Source of the DNA: Chitinophagaceae bacterium
GTDB taxonomy: Bacteria; Bacteroidota; Bacteroidia; Chitinophagales; Chitinophagaceae
Assembly: GCA_947446645.1 (NCBI GenBank)
Contig: CANFHA010000010.1
Location: forward strand, 62,001-126,000
Direction: 5' to 3'
DNA: 64,000 bases
The notes under the pieces are model-generated. The model did no database searches and was not told the DNA's origin. It saw nothing but the letters and a program-made list of their open reading frames with translations. Made by a program: the position numbers and the translations under genes. Shown here piece by piece: positions 40,726-50,428 of this stretch. Every line of letters begins with the position of its first letter. The first letter of the stretch is position 1.

Positions 40726-41220
40726 CTATTTGGCTGCAGAAAGCTCTTTTATTTTAGCAAAAATTTCGGCTTCACCACCTTCTTCGTAGCCCGTATGTGT
40801 AAAGGCTATTTTGCCATTCTTGTCGATGATAACAGTGTATGGTACATTCTGAAAGCTAAGTGAGCGCTTGAGATCAGAATTGGGATCAATATAAAAAGGG
40901 AAATCCCAGCCTTGAGAAATAGCGTAGGTACGCACAAGTCCTTCAGAGCGGGATTCATCTATAGATACAGTCATATAATTGAAGTCAGCCTCTTTTTTCC
41001 ACTCAGGTAGTTTTAGCCTAAGGTTTTTTATTTCCTTTTTGCAGGGTACACACCATGTAGCCCAAAAGCTGATCAGGGTTACTTTGCCCTTTTCAACTGT
41101 TTGACCAAAGGCTATTTTTTTGCCTGAACTCACATCTTTAATTTCAGTGGAGGGCAAGCCTTGCGCATTTAGGGATACAGTGGCCAGCAGGCAGGCAATT
41201 GCGAACGCAATTTTTTTCAT
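40726..41220 (-). CDS. TlpA-like thiol-disulfide oxidoreductase
   Basis: A 164-residue exported thioredoxin-fold protein. The signal peptide is MKKIAFAIACLLATVSLNAQ. The active site is WATWCVPCKKEIKNL (CxxC), and the cis-Pro region is FQNVPYTVIIDKNGKIA. TlpA/ResA-like proteins reduce disulfides in the periplasm, for example in cytochrome c maturation or envelope protein repair. The direct client is unknown. The following divergent gene encodes an outer-membrane DUF6029-like protein. Confidence 0.92.
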   Translation of the reverse strand: MKKIAFAIACLLATVSLNAQGLPSTEIKDVSSGKKIAFGQTVEKGKVTLISFWATWCVPCKKEIKNLRLKLPEWKKEADFNYMTVSIDESRSEGLVRTYAISQGWDFPFYIDPNSDLKRSLSFQNVPYTVIIDKNGKIAFTHTGYEEGGEAEIFAKIKELSAAK

Positions 41221-41253
41221 AAGTACTTGTTTTTAACAATAATAAGCGAAAAC

Positions 41254-41285
41254 TTTGCCGGAATTGAATAAAGAGGCTAATTTCG
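41254..41285 (+). promoter_or_regulatory. Predicted promoter of the DUF6029-like gene
   Basis: TTTG (41254-41257), 20 bases, then TAATTTCG (41278-41285), seven of eight matches to TAnnTTTG, 28 bases before ATG 41314. Confidence 0.45.
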
Positions 41286-41313
41286 GAAAAACTTTAACAA
41301 TATACACATCTGA

Positions 41314-42966
41314 ATGAAAAAAGCGGCGGTTTTATTTTTCATAATGATCACGGCAGTGAATTTATTTGGACAGGGCACTTTTTCGGGAGACCTGATGATG
41401 AACATGAACTTTTTTCAGCGAGATACTAGTATAAAAGCATCAGGAAACCCGCTTTACGACAATGCACTTAGTGGAAGCGAGGGGTGGCTGAATCTTAGGT
41501 ATAATATAAGCGGGTTTACATTTTTTGTGCGAGCCGACGCATTTAACAATTCAAACCTTAAGAATCCGATAGCACCCAGCACAGATTTTGGGATAGGGGC
41601 ATGGGGGGTAACAAAAGAATTGGGCGATCTGACTATTTCTATAGGTTCTATTTATGACCAGGTAGGCAGCGGTATACTTTTTCGTTCGTATGAAGACAGG
41701 GGCTTGTTGATAGACAATGCACTCATGGGGATAGAGCTTAAGTATAAGCTAACCAAAAACATCATGATAAAGGGATTTACGGGCCAGCAGAAGAACAACA
41801 CCCGGGTAAACAATGTACGTTATGGTCCGGTGATCAAAGGTTTTAACGCAGAAGGCGATTTTGGTGCCGGTAAGTTGCATGTCATTCCCGGTGTAGGGGT
41901 TCTTAATCGCACGCTTGACGATGCATCGATGGCTGCTATACAAGGAACAATCAATGCCCAGGATACGAATCACAGGTTTTACCCCAAATACAATATGTAT
42001 GCCTTCACGGTATACAATACCCTTATCTACAAAAATTTCTCCTGGTACGTAGAAGGCGCTTTTAAGACGCATGAGGCAGTGAGTGAGCCGGGCTATTATG
42101 CCACAAATGCCAACTATACTGACTCAAGTAAAAGTGCAATACTCTTTGACCGGCCGGGAAATGTGGAATATACATCGATCAACTACGGCAAGAAGGGCAT
42201 TGCATTAAGTCTTACCGGTAAGCGCACGCAGGATTTTGTTATGCGCACTTCTCCCAATGAAAATTTATTGAACGGTATGCTCAACTGGCAGCCTGTTGTA
42301 GCTGTGTTGCGCCCTGAGCGACTGATGGCCCGCTATACACCGGCATCGCAGGATATTTCTGAATTGGCCGGAACGGCAAACATGGTATTGTCACCTAACG
42401 ATCTTACCAATTTCAATTTTTCTTATACGCACATTAATACGCTTGACGGACGTAAATTGTACAGGGAGGCGTATGCCGAAGGCAATTACCAGGGACTGAA
42501 GTCCTGGATATTGCAGGGTGGTGTGCAATACATGGAGTATAACATACAGGCTTACCGGTCTGAAGGGGGTACGAGACCCATGTTGTTTTCTATAACTCCA
42601 TTTGTGGACATAACCTACCGTGTTACCGAAAAGAAGTCGTTAAGGGCTGAAGTGCAGTACATGGCTTCGAAAGATGACTGGGGATCATGGTTGTTTGCTT
42701 TATTGGAATATGATATAGCACCAAAATGGTCATTTACCGTATCTGACATGGTTAACGTGGTGCCAAACAATGATCTCCTGTCTAACAAGAATTATAAAAA
42801 TCCACCTAATAATTACTATAATATTTTTGTAGCCTATACCAAAGGCCCGCACAGGTTTACATTGGCTTATGTGAAACAAGTGGATGGCATTAACTGCTCA
42901 GGCGGCGTATGCCGTTATGAGCCGGCTTTCAGCGGCGTGAAAGCAACCCTCACATCAAGCTTTTAA
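41314..42966 (+). CDS. DUF6029-like outer-membrane beta-barrel protein
   Basis: A 550-residue exported protein with a signal peptide (MKKAAVLFFIMITAVNLFGQG). The mature part starts TFSGDLMMNMNFFQRDTSIKA and includes GIGAWGVTKELGDLTISIGSIYDQVGSGILFRSYEDRGLLIDNAL split across beta-strands, the pattern I recall for DUF6029. Alternating strands and a C-terminal aromatic (SSF) suggest an outer-membrane barrel. The role is not known. It is followed by a DUF5916-like gene that ends in the same type of structure, with a 92-base gap, so they may form one unit. Confidence 0.78.
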   Translation: MKKAAVLFFIMITAVNLFGQGTFSGDLMMNMNFFQRDTSIKASGNPLYDNALSGSEGWLNLRYNISGFTFFVRADAFNNSNLKNPIAPSTDFGIGAWGVTKELGDLTISIGSIYDQVGSGILFRSYEDRGLLIDNALMGIELKYKLTKNIMIKGFTGQQKNNTRVNNVRYGPVIKGFNAEGDFGAGKLHVIPGVGVLNRTLDDASMAAIQGTINAQDTNHRFYPKYNMYAFTVYNTLIYKNFSWYVEGAFKTHEAVSEPGYYATNANYTDSSKSAILFDRPGNVEYTSINYGKKGIALSLTGKRTQDFVMRTSPNENLLNGMLNWQPVVAVLRPERLMARYTPASQDISELAGTANMVLSPNDLTNFNFSYTHINTLDGRKLYREAYAEGNYQGLKSWILQGGVQYMEYNIQAYRSEGGTRPMLFSITPFVDITYRVTEKKSLRAEVQYMASKDDWGSWLFALLEYDIAPKWSFTVSDMVNVVPNNDLLSNKNYKNPPNNYYNIFVAYTKGPHRFTLAYVKQVDGINCSGGVCRYEPAFSGVKATLTSSF

Positions 42967-43058
42967 GTATTACGTTTTTTACGTAGTGGGAGGGTGAGTT
43001 AGAAGGGGATTGCCATGTGAATGATATAGCAGATATTAGTCAACTTATTTGGTTCAAC

Positions 43059-45488
43059 ATGGTTCGTTTTTTCTCCCGCCGCCACATCATATACCTATTG
43101 CTGTTGCCCGTCGTCTTGTTAGCGGGTATCGACGTGCATGCGCAGGTGCAAAAGAAGGTACTTGGCGTCCGCCAGATAAGCGAGAAAATAACGCTGGACG
43201 GTAAGCTTAATGAGGCGGCATGGCAAAAAGCAGAAAAGGCTACGGGGTTCACACAGCACGACCCATATCCCGGGCTACCAGCTACTGAGAGGTCTGAGGT
43301 AAGCATACTGTACGACAACGATGCAGTATATGTTGGAGCCATGCTTTACGACGAACATCCCGATAGTATTCTGAAGCAGCTGTCTCCGCGGGATGTGTGG
43401 GATAACAATAATGATGCTTTTGGTGTGTTTTTTGATACCTATTCAGACCACCAAAACGGTTTTTTCTTTATCCTGACCGCGGCCGGGGTGCAGGCAGACG
43501 CCAAACAAAAATTTGACAACAGTGATCTGTCGTGGAACGCAGCATGGTTTTCAAAAGTAGCCATAACTGAAAAGGGCTGGTGTGTGGAGATGCGGATACC
43601 ATACTCTGCTATACGCTTTTCCAAAAATGATATACAGGAGTGGGGCGTAAATTTTGCGCGTATTATTAGGAGGCGCAGAGAGCAATCGTTCTGGAATGCT
43701 GTAGAGCCTACCCAGTCAAATTTCGTGAACCAGGCTGGTGTGCTCAGGGGTATTCATGATATAGAATCTCCGGTACGATTGCAGTTGCTTCCATACCTTT
43801 CCGGTTATGCTGAGAATTATGGTGGTGTAAATGCTCATACAGTAGATGGTGGTCTTGATATTAAGTACGGTATAAACGACGGATTCACGCTGGACGTGAC
43901 TTTGGTGCCGGACTTTGGCCAGACATTGTACGATAATCGTGTGCTGAATCTCTCTCCTGTAGAGGTGCGTTATGATGAAAGGCGATACTTTTTCACAGAA
44001 GGCTTTGATCTGTTCAATAAGAACGATCTTTTTTATTCGCGAAGAGTGGGCGGACGACCGGTTAATTTCGATGTAGCCATTGGACCGCATGATTCAATTA
44101 TTTCTGAATCGCAGACTACAAAACTCTATAATGCGACAAAGATATCAGGCAGAACAAAAGGAAACCTGGGCATAGGTGTGTTTAATGCGGTATCGGCACC
44201 TGTATCGGCAATCATCAGGGACCTTTCAAACGGGATTGACAGAAAAGTGCAAACGGCCCCGCTTACCAATTACAACGAGATCGTGCTGGATCAGGCATTT
44301 AAGAATAGCTCTTACATCAGTCTTGTTAATACTAATGTAACGCGAAACGATACTACCCACAATGCTGACGTAACTGCCGTCCTTTACAGGCTGGCAAATA
44401 AGTCCAACAGGTACGCCGTTGAAGGGTCTGCTGATGTGAGCCAGCTGTTTTACACCCGTAATACTGATTTTGGATACAGGTATTACCTGGGCGCAGGAAA
44501 AGTGAGCGGTAACTATACCTGGCAGATAAACACGAGATCGGTCAGCGACCATTTTAACCCTAATGATATGGGCTACCTGGACAGGAACAATACTGTCTAC
44601 TACAACGTGGATCAATACTATAATATTTATAAGCCATTTTGGGTGATAAACAGCATGAACAACCATGTGAATGTTTATTACAACCGCATTTTCAATCCTG
44701 CAGTTTTTCAGAGCTTTGGTTTTGACGGTTCTCACTATGCCACACTAAAAAATTATTTGACCCTCGGGCTATCTTGGGCCGAGCAGCCTATGACATATTA
44801 CGACTACTTAGAACCGCGATCGCCAGGCAGGTATTACAAATACCCGACTACCGGAATGGCGGGCGGATTTTTTTCGTCAGACTACAGGAAGAAATTTGCG
44901 CTTGATGGCGAGAGCAATTACCGCTGGTTTGGTGCTGCAGGCCGTAATACTTTGTTCTGGTCTTTGACTCCGCGCTACCGGTTTAGTGACAAGTTATCAA
45001 TGGTATACAGCTTTGCCTACACCCGGCAGCAAAATGACGTGGGTTTTGTAGATAAAGTTGCAGACTCTATTTATTTCGGTATCCGCAACATTGCTACTAT
45101 TACCAATACGCTCAGCGCTTCCTATATTTTCAGCAATGTGATGTCGCTATCGCTCAATGAGCGCCACTACTGGTCGCAAGCCGACTATTCGTATTATCGC
45201 TTACTCAGTTCAGAAGGAACACTATTAAACACGCCGTACAACACCAGTCATGATATCAACTACAATTCCTTCAATGTTTACCTGAGCTTTGTATGGCAGT
45301 TCCGGCCGGGCAGCGAGATGAGTGTTGTGTACCAGAATAGTATTTACACCAGTAACGCCAATATAATTAACGACTACGCACGTGACGTGAACAATATGTT
45401 CCAGTCGCCACAAAGTAATAGCCTGTCAGTAAAGGTGATATACTACCTTGATTATCTTGATCTGAGAAAAGCGTTGAGAAGGGCCTAA
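43059..45488 (+). CDS. DUF5916/CBM9-like outer-membrane associated protein
   Basis: An 809-residue protein from ATG 43059; the track's GTG 43017 adds 14 residues before the signal peptide (MVRFFSRRHIIYLLLLPVVLLAGIDVHAQ). Residues of about 45-215 form a CBM9-like sugar-binding fold (ITLDGKLNEAAWQKAEKATGFTQ, then AVYVGAMLYDEHPDSI and WCVEMRIPYSAIRFSK). The remaining 580 residues match DUF5916 and look like a beta-barrel, with VDVTLVPDFGQ-type strands (TLDVTLVPDFGQTLYDNRVL) and FFTEGFDLFNKNDLFYSRRVG. It may bind glycans or lipids at the outer membrane; the function is not established. Confidence 0.82.
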   Translation: MVRFFSRRHIIYLLLLPVVLLAGIDVHAQVQKKVLGVRQISEKITLDGKLNEAAWQKAEKATGFTQHDPYPGLPATERSEVSILYDNDAVYVGAMLYDEHPDSILKQLSPRDVWDNNNDAFGVFFDTYSDHQNGFFFILTAAGVQADAKQKFDNSDLSWNAAWFSKVAITEKGWCVEMRIPYSAIRFSKNDIQEWGVNFARIIRRRREQSFWNAVEPTQSNFVNQAGVLRGIHDIESPVRLQLLPYLSGYAENYGGVNAHTVDGGLDIKYGINDGFTLDVTLVPDFGQTLYDNRVLNLSPVEVRYDERRYFFTEGFDLFNKNDLFYSRRVGGRPVNFDVAIGPHDSIISESQTTKLYNATKISGRTKGNLGIGVFNAVSAPVSAIIRDLSNGIDRKVQTAPLTNYNEIVLDQAFKNSSYISLVNTNVTRNDTTHNADVTAVLYRLANKSNRYAVEGSADVSQLFYTRNTDFGYRYYLGAGKVSGNYTWQINTRSVSDHFNPNDMGYLDRNNTVYYNVDQYYNIYKPFWVINSMNNHVNVYYNRIFNPAVFQSFGFDGSHYATLKNYLTLGLSWAEQPMTYYDYLEPRSPGRYYKYPTTGMAGGFFSSDYRKKFALDGESNYRWFGAAGRNTLFWSLTPRYRFSDKLSMVYSFAYTRQQNDVGFVDKVADSIYFGIRNIATITNTLSASYIFSNVMSLSLNERHYWSQADYSYYRLLSSEGTLLNTPYNTSHDINYNSFNVYLSFVWQFRPGSEMSVVYQNSIYTSNANIINDYARDVNNMFQSPQSNSLSVKVIYYLDYLDLRKALRRA

Positions 45489-45572
45489 TCCCCGGTTGTT
45501 CGCAGTAGTCAGCATTTGCGTGTTTATGAATATTTCAGCCTTTTCTTGCCGTGCTATTTATCCGGCAGTGAC

Positions 45573-45580
45573 TACCTTTG
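45573..45580 (+). promoter_or_regulatory. -7 element seven bases from the nadB start
   Basis: TACCTTTG is an exact TAnnTTTG match ending seven bases before ATG 45588. Transcription would begin within a few bases of the start codon. Confidence 0.45.
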
Positions 45581-45587
45581 ATGATAT

Positions 45588-47186
45588 ATGCTAAAGACGG
45601 ATTTTCTAATAATTGGTTCCGGTATTGCCGGCCTCACATTTGCAGTGAAGACCGCGCGCAAGTTTCCGGAAAAAAGCATAACCATACTTACCAAGGCCAA
45701 TGCCGACGAAACAAATACCAAGTACGCACAGGGAGGTATAGCTGTGGTGAATGACCTGGAGCGTGATAGTTTTAAGAAGCATATACGGGACACACTGATA
45801 GCCGGAGATGGCCTGTGTAATGAGCACATAGTAGATGCGGTAGTGACAGAAGGACCGGAGCGCGTGAATGAGATAATAGAGTGGGGGGCAAACTTTGATA
45901 AGGACAAAGGGGGCGAATATATGCGTGGCAAAGAAGGTGGCCACAGCGAATACAGGATACTGCATTATAAAGACATTACCGGCTCTGAAATAGAACGTGC
46001 ACTGCTGGAAGAGGTGAAGAGGCATCCTAACATACAGATATACAACCATTGGTTTGTGGTAGACATTATAACGCAGCACAACCTGGGATATTTGGTGACA
46101 AAGGCTACGCCGGATATTACGTGCTACGGGGTATACGCGCTGAACCTCAGGACCAATAATATTGAAAAGATACTGGCCCGCTGCACAACTATGGCATCGG
46201 GTGGTGCAGGGCAGGTGTACCGTACTACCACTAATCCGCGTATAGCTACCGGCGATGGTATTGCAATGGCATACAGGGCCAAAGGGCGCATAGAGAATAT
46301 GGAGTTCATACAGTTCCATCCCACAGCTTTGTACGAGGCCGGTGTAAGCCCGTCGTTTCTTATTACTGAGGCTGTAAGAGGCGACGGCGGGATATTGCGG
46401 AATAAAGAGGGTGTGGCCTTTATGCCGGAGTACGACCCTCGTGCTGACCTGGCCCCACGCGATGTTGTAGCCAGGGCTATTGATAGCGAAATGAAGCGAA
46501 CGGGAACGGAGCACGTATATCTGGACTGCCGTGCTATGGACAAAGAAAAATTCACAGCGCACTTCCCTAATATTTATGCGCGTTGCAAGAGCATAGGCAT
46601 AGATGTGTTTGAGCAAATGATTCCGGTAGCGCCGGCGGCGCATTACTGCTGTGGTGGCATAAAAACGGATGAGGTGGGGAGATCCTCTATCATCAATTTG
46701 TATGCGTGTGGAGAGTGCTCCAGCACAGGCCTGCATGGAGCTAATCGCCTGGCTTCAAACTCGCTGTTGGAAGCACTGGTGTTTGCACACAGGTGCGCGG
46801 AAGATATGGCCGCCAGGATAGATGATATTGAATTCAAAGATGAAGTGCCCGACTGGAATGCTTCAGGCACAAGTGATCCTAAGGAAATGATCCTGATCAC
46901 GCAAAGCCTGAAAGAACTTCAGCAAATAATGAGCGACTATGTGGGCATCGTACGTAACGATGTGCGACTGCACCGTGCTATGAGCCGCATAGACCTGATA
47001 CATAATGAAACAGAAGATCTGTATAAGTCAACAACGCTATCACCGCAGCTCTGTGAATTGCGGAATCTTATAACTGTAGGGTATTTAATTGTAAAGGGCG
47101 CACAATTTCGTAAGGAGAGCAGGGGGCTGCATTTTAATACTGACTATCCGTTCAAGAGTAACTTATTGCAACAGGTGGTGTTGTAG
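45588..47186 (+). CDS. nadB: L-aspartate oxidase
   Basis: A 532-residue flavoprotein. The FAD-binding start is TDFLIIGSGIAGLTFAVKTAR, followed by NTKYAQGGIAVV, then EGGHSEYRILHYKDITGSEIERALLE. The succinate dehydrogenase/fumarate reductase-type core is seen in MEFIQFHPTALYEAG and the C-terminal YACGECSSTGLHGANRLASNSLLEALVF. It oxidises L-aspartate to iminoaspartate, the first step of de novo NAD synthesis. NadA and NadC are not in the window. A 376-residue antisense ORF (45606-46736) is a shadow. Confidence 0.96.
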   Translation: MLKTDFLIIGSGIAGLTFAVKTARKFPEKSITILTKANADETNTKYAQGGIAVVNDLERDSFKKHIRDTLIAGDGLCNEHIVDAVVTEGPERVNEIIEWGANFDKDKGGEYMRGKEGGHSEYRILHYKDITGSEIERALLEEVKRHPNIQIYNHWFVVDIITQHNLGYLVTKATPDITCYGVYALNLRTNNIEKILARCTTMASGGAGQVYRTTTNPRIATGDGIAMAYRAKGRIENMEFIQFHPTALYEAGVSPSFLITEAVRGDGGILRNKEGVAFMPEYDPRADLAPRDVVARAIDSEMKRTGTEHVYLDCRAMDKEKFTAHFPNIYARCKSIGIDVFEQMIPVAPAAHYCCGGIKTDEVGRSSIINLYACGECSSTGLHGANRLASNSLLEALVFAHRCAEDMAARIDDIEFKDEVPDWNASGTSDPKEMILITQSLKELQQIMSDYVGIVRNDVRLHRAMSRIDLIHNETEDLYKSTTLSPQLCELRNLITVGYLIVKGAQFRKESRGLHFNTDYPFKSNLLQQVVL

Positions 47187-47220
47187 AAGGATCGAGGACT
47201 GAGCCCGAGTAAAATGCTGG

Positions 47221-49293
47221 CTATTTCTTTAGCTCTACAGTTTCGTCAGCTACTTTTATTACCTCCTTTATGGCATTGTCCAGGTCGTTTACTGCCCGGG
47301 TCATTTGGGGTATTATGTCGTTTGTAAATTCTTCATGATCCAGGAACTCGCTGATGTTTATGGCACCCATTATGCGGGCCAGGGGTTCGCGCATGTAGTG
47401 GGCATTATACTGTATCAGTTCTACTAGTTTCTTGTTGGCATTAGCCAGTTCTGCCGTGCGCTCCGCAATAGTCTGTTCCTGCTCCTCTACCAGTTTCACT
47501 ACTTTGGCTTTTTCTTCCACCACCTGCGCAGTACGTTCGATCACCACTTTTTCCAGTGTTTCCTTTTCCCTTCTCAGCGAAGCAGTGCGCCAGCGGAATA
47601 TAGCAATAGCAGCATATACCAGGGCTAATAGGTACAGGCAATAAGCCCACCAGGTGCGGTATGTAGGTGGTGATACGGTAAAAGTGTAGGGAATCGGCTC
47701 ACTCCATACGCCGTCCGGGCTTTGGGCTTTCAGCTTAAAGGTGTAAGTGCCTTCGCGAATGTTGCCAAATGCTGCCGATGTTTTGTCCGTCACGGTTTCC
47801 CAGTCCTTGTCGTAGCCTTCAAGTATGTATTGATACCTCACCATGTATGGCCTGGCCAGCTCATTGGCTCCGAATTCAAAACTGATCTTATTATGCTTGT
47901 ACGGAAGGACCAGGTGCAACGGTATAGAGTAAAAACGTGTAACGCTATCAAACCTGACCCTGGCAAATTTCCGCACCATCGAATCCCGCCTTTCCGGGCT
48001 TAGGACATTACCAAACGTACGCACCTCTTCGTTAACTAAAGTCAACGAGTCTTTTCTTGCAGCCTTGCCTTTCAAATCGCTCCAGCATACCGGCTCTCCG
48101 TCTATCTTCACTGCGTCCAGGAATATGTGAGGCGTACCATTGTTTTTACGAATGCCGCTGTAGTCAAACCGTACAAGCTTGTCTCCGCTGCCAGCCCACA
48201 CAATGCCCTTGCTGTCTATATACATCGCGTTTGAATTCACATCCTTTACCGGATAGCCGTTTTTGAAATGGTACCTTTCAAATACAGGCTCGTAATTTTC
48301 GGTGAGATCATTGTTGCGGTGTATGTTATCAGCCGGGAAAAGTTTCGCCTCCGCTGCCAGGCCATCGCCCGTCACTTTCTTGTTGCCGGTAAACACAGTG
48401 AACCCATCATTTGTGCCAAACCAGATATTTTTATTGCGGTCTTCTTTTATATTGTAAACTCCGTTGCTTCCCAGGCCATTTGCAGAATTGAAAGTCGCGA
48501 ATTTCTTTCCGTCAAACCAGCTGGCCCCGCCTCCATCTGTGCCTATCCATATATTGCCGCTTTTGTCCTGCCACAGACTCCATACAAAATCACTTCCAAG
48601 GCCATTTGCTTTGGTGTAATTTCTGAAGATGACCTTGCCCTTTGCTCTTGATGCTGCAGCATCGTAGCAGAATACACCACCTCCGCTTGTCCCCATCCAA
48701 ACGTTTCCACTTTTGTCAGCAAGCAGCGTATTCACATGGCCGTTTGTAAGGCCTTGCGGGCTGGAGTAGTTTGTAAACGACTTGCCATCGAAACAGGTGA
48801 CACCGGCACCGTAGGTGCCAAACCATAACTTTCCTTCAATATCCTCAGCGATGCTTGAGAAAGAGGATGCCGGAAGGCCATGCGCCTTGGTGTATGTGGT
48901 AATGCACGCTCCGTTTTTACCTGTTTGTTCTGAGTAGTGGCTGACACCTACGCCTCCTGTGGCAAACCAAATGTCGCCAGTCCGGTCTGCTAATATGCCA
49001 TTTATCACATTTTTACCAAGTCCTTGTGCTGTTGTGTACGTGGTGAAACGCGCCGGGCCGCCGTCTGCCGGAAAAGCCTCGTAGCGGCTTACGCCTGTGC
49101 CATCAGTAGCAAACCACAGGTCGCCGCCTTTGTCCTCTACAATACCTATCACCGAGTTAGCCGCAAGGCCCTGATCGCTGGAATAAGTGGTGAACGCCTT
49201 GCCGTCGTATCGGCAGGGACCGCTGCCAGATGTGCCAAACCAGATACTTCCGTTGTTGTCTTCGCATATACTGAGTATATCATTGCTGGCCAA
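47221..49293 (-). pseudogene. Double-propeller sensor protein, C-terminal fragment after an in-frame stop
   Basis: The 690-residue track ORF starts at a TTG inside propeller repeats; it is the in-frame continuation of the 49357-50166 ORF. Together they hold about 14 two-component regulator propeller repeats (GL-x-x-N...WFGT...GV-x-x-YDG), eight here, equal to two seven-bladed propellers. Then come a Y_Y_Y-type domain (about 495-565), a membrane helix (WWAYCLYLLALVYAAIAIF), a coiled coil, and a HisKA-like end YNAHYMREPLARIMGAI. No HATPase domain follows. The full protein would sense a ligand in the periplasm. The fragment lacks a signal peptide and is unlikely to be exported. Confidence 0.85.
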
Positions 49294-49356
49294 TCCTTCT
49301 GTTACCGTGTAATTTGTAAATGGCCGCGCCCCGGCGCCCGTATCTTTTTGCGGGTC

Positions 49357-50166
49357 TTAGCAACTCGCACCACTTTTTTCTGTACCGAACCATACCTTTC
49401 CGGAACGTTCACAGAGCAGGCAAAGTATTTCGTTGTCTGTGAGGCCCTGTTCTCGTGTATATGTTGTAAAGGTCTTGCCCCCTGTTCGCAGCCACTCAAG
49501 CGGATCATAGCGGCTTACGCCACCATCTTTAGTTCCAAACCAGATATTTCCCGCTTTATCCTCTGCTATGCACCGAACGTAATTCTGGGCCAGGCCCTGG
49601 GCCGTAGTATAATTAGTGAATACGCTACTTCCCTGGCCTTTTCTTTGTCTCGGGTCAAACTTGCTTACGCCATCGTTTGTTCCAATCCAGAGATTGCCGG
49701 TTTTATCCTCCGCTATTGCAGACACAGTATCATTAGCAAGCCCCTGGGTAGTTCTGTAGTTGGTGAACGGATTTGAGCCAGGCCCTGTATCCAGGCGAGG
49801 ATCATATACGCTAACGCCGTTCCCTGCTGTCGCGAACCAGATCCTGCCGTTTTTTTCCGTTATTACGCAGTTTATTGAGTTGTTGCCCAGCGCGACTCCA
49901 TCAGCTATCGTGGTAAACCTTTTTCCGTCATACCGGCTTACACCTCCGCTTGTAGTGGCAAACCACATGTTGCCGGCCCTGTCTTCCGTTATGCTCACTA
50001 CCTCGCTATGTACCAACCCTTGCGCTGTAGTATAAGTAGTAAACGTTTTGCCATCGTAGCGACATACACCACCACCATAAGTACCAAACCAAAGGCTACC
50101 CGCATTGTCTTTTTTAATACAACTGACAGATGAATACAGCCCGTCCTGCGGCGTATAGTTCGTCAT
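49357..50166 (-). pseudogene. Double-propeller sensor protein, N-terminal propeller fragment ended by TAA
   Basis: A 269-residue ORF of about six propeller repeats, ending WFGTEKSGASC then TAA (49359-49357). The same frame continues DPQKDTGAGARPFTNYTVTEGLASNDIL into the next ORF. Sister repeats have Y, F or similar before the Asp (RYDP, VYDP, KFDP), so the TAA most simply replaces a Tyr codon. The listed ATG 50166 is not the true start: the frame is open upstream to just after a TGA, with coding-like sequence (KPADEITSQRPDTLKPPQ) back to an A7 run, where a -1 shift joins it to a lipoprotein signal peptide. Confidence 0.85.
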
Positions 50167-50267
50167 TGGCGCATAAAATCCCGCAGTTTTATGCTGAGGA
50201 GGGTTGCGCTGAATGGATACAATATTGGGAGGAGGGCAATTTTCCAGCAGGGTGACCTGCGGCGGTT

Positions 50268-50393
50268 TCAGTGTGTCTGGCCGCTGAGAGGTAATTTCAT
50301 CAGCAGGTTTTCCGTCTTTTTTTCTGTGTCCTCACGGTGGTTGCATGAGATATACAGCACGGTGAGGAGTAAAAAGACGGTCGTTTTTTTCAT
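50268..50393 (-). pseudogene. Lipoprotein leader ORF joined to the propeller gene by a -1 frameshift
   Basis: ATG 50393 opens MKKTTVFLLLTVLYISCNHRED, a lipoprotein-like signal peptide with Cys 17. The frame ends at TGA 50268 after 41 codons. The codons ACA GAA AAA AAG hold the slippery heptamer A_AAA_AAG in the correct phase; a -1 slip there continues as GAC GGA AAA CCT, the frame of the downstream propeller ORF. One missing A in the run would give the same result. The ORF is too short for the track. The real gene therefore runs 50393-47221. Confidence 0.7.
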
Positions 50394-50428
50394 AGGGGTA
50401 ATGAAAAAATTATCATGCCGTGAGTAAA

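Noticed and set aside
45606-46736. 376-residue ORF antisense to nadB
   Set aside because: It lies wholly over nadB, has a Cys/His-rich low-quality translation and no recognisable domain. nadB on the plus strand has a complete set of family motifs.
15465-49359. TAA read as tyrosine (alternative genetic code)
   Set aside because: TAA ends many intact genes in this window at the expected protein length (for example cytosolic enzymes such as gmk and nucleoside enzymes' neighbours), so general recoding is not credible.
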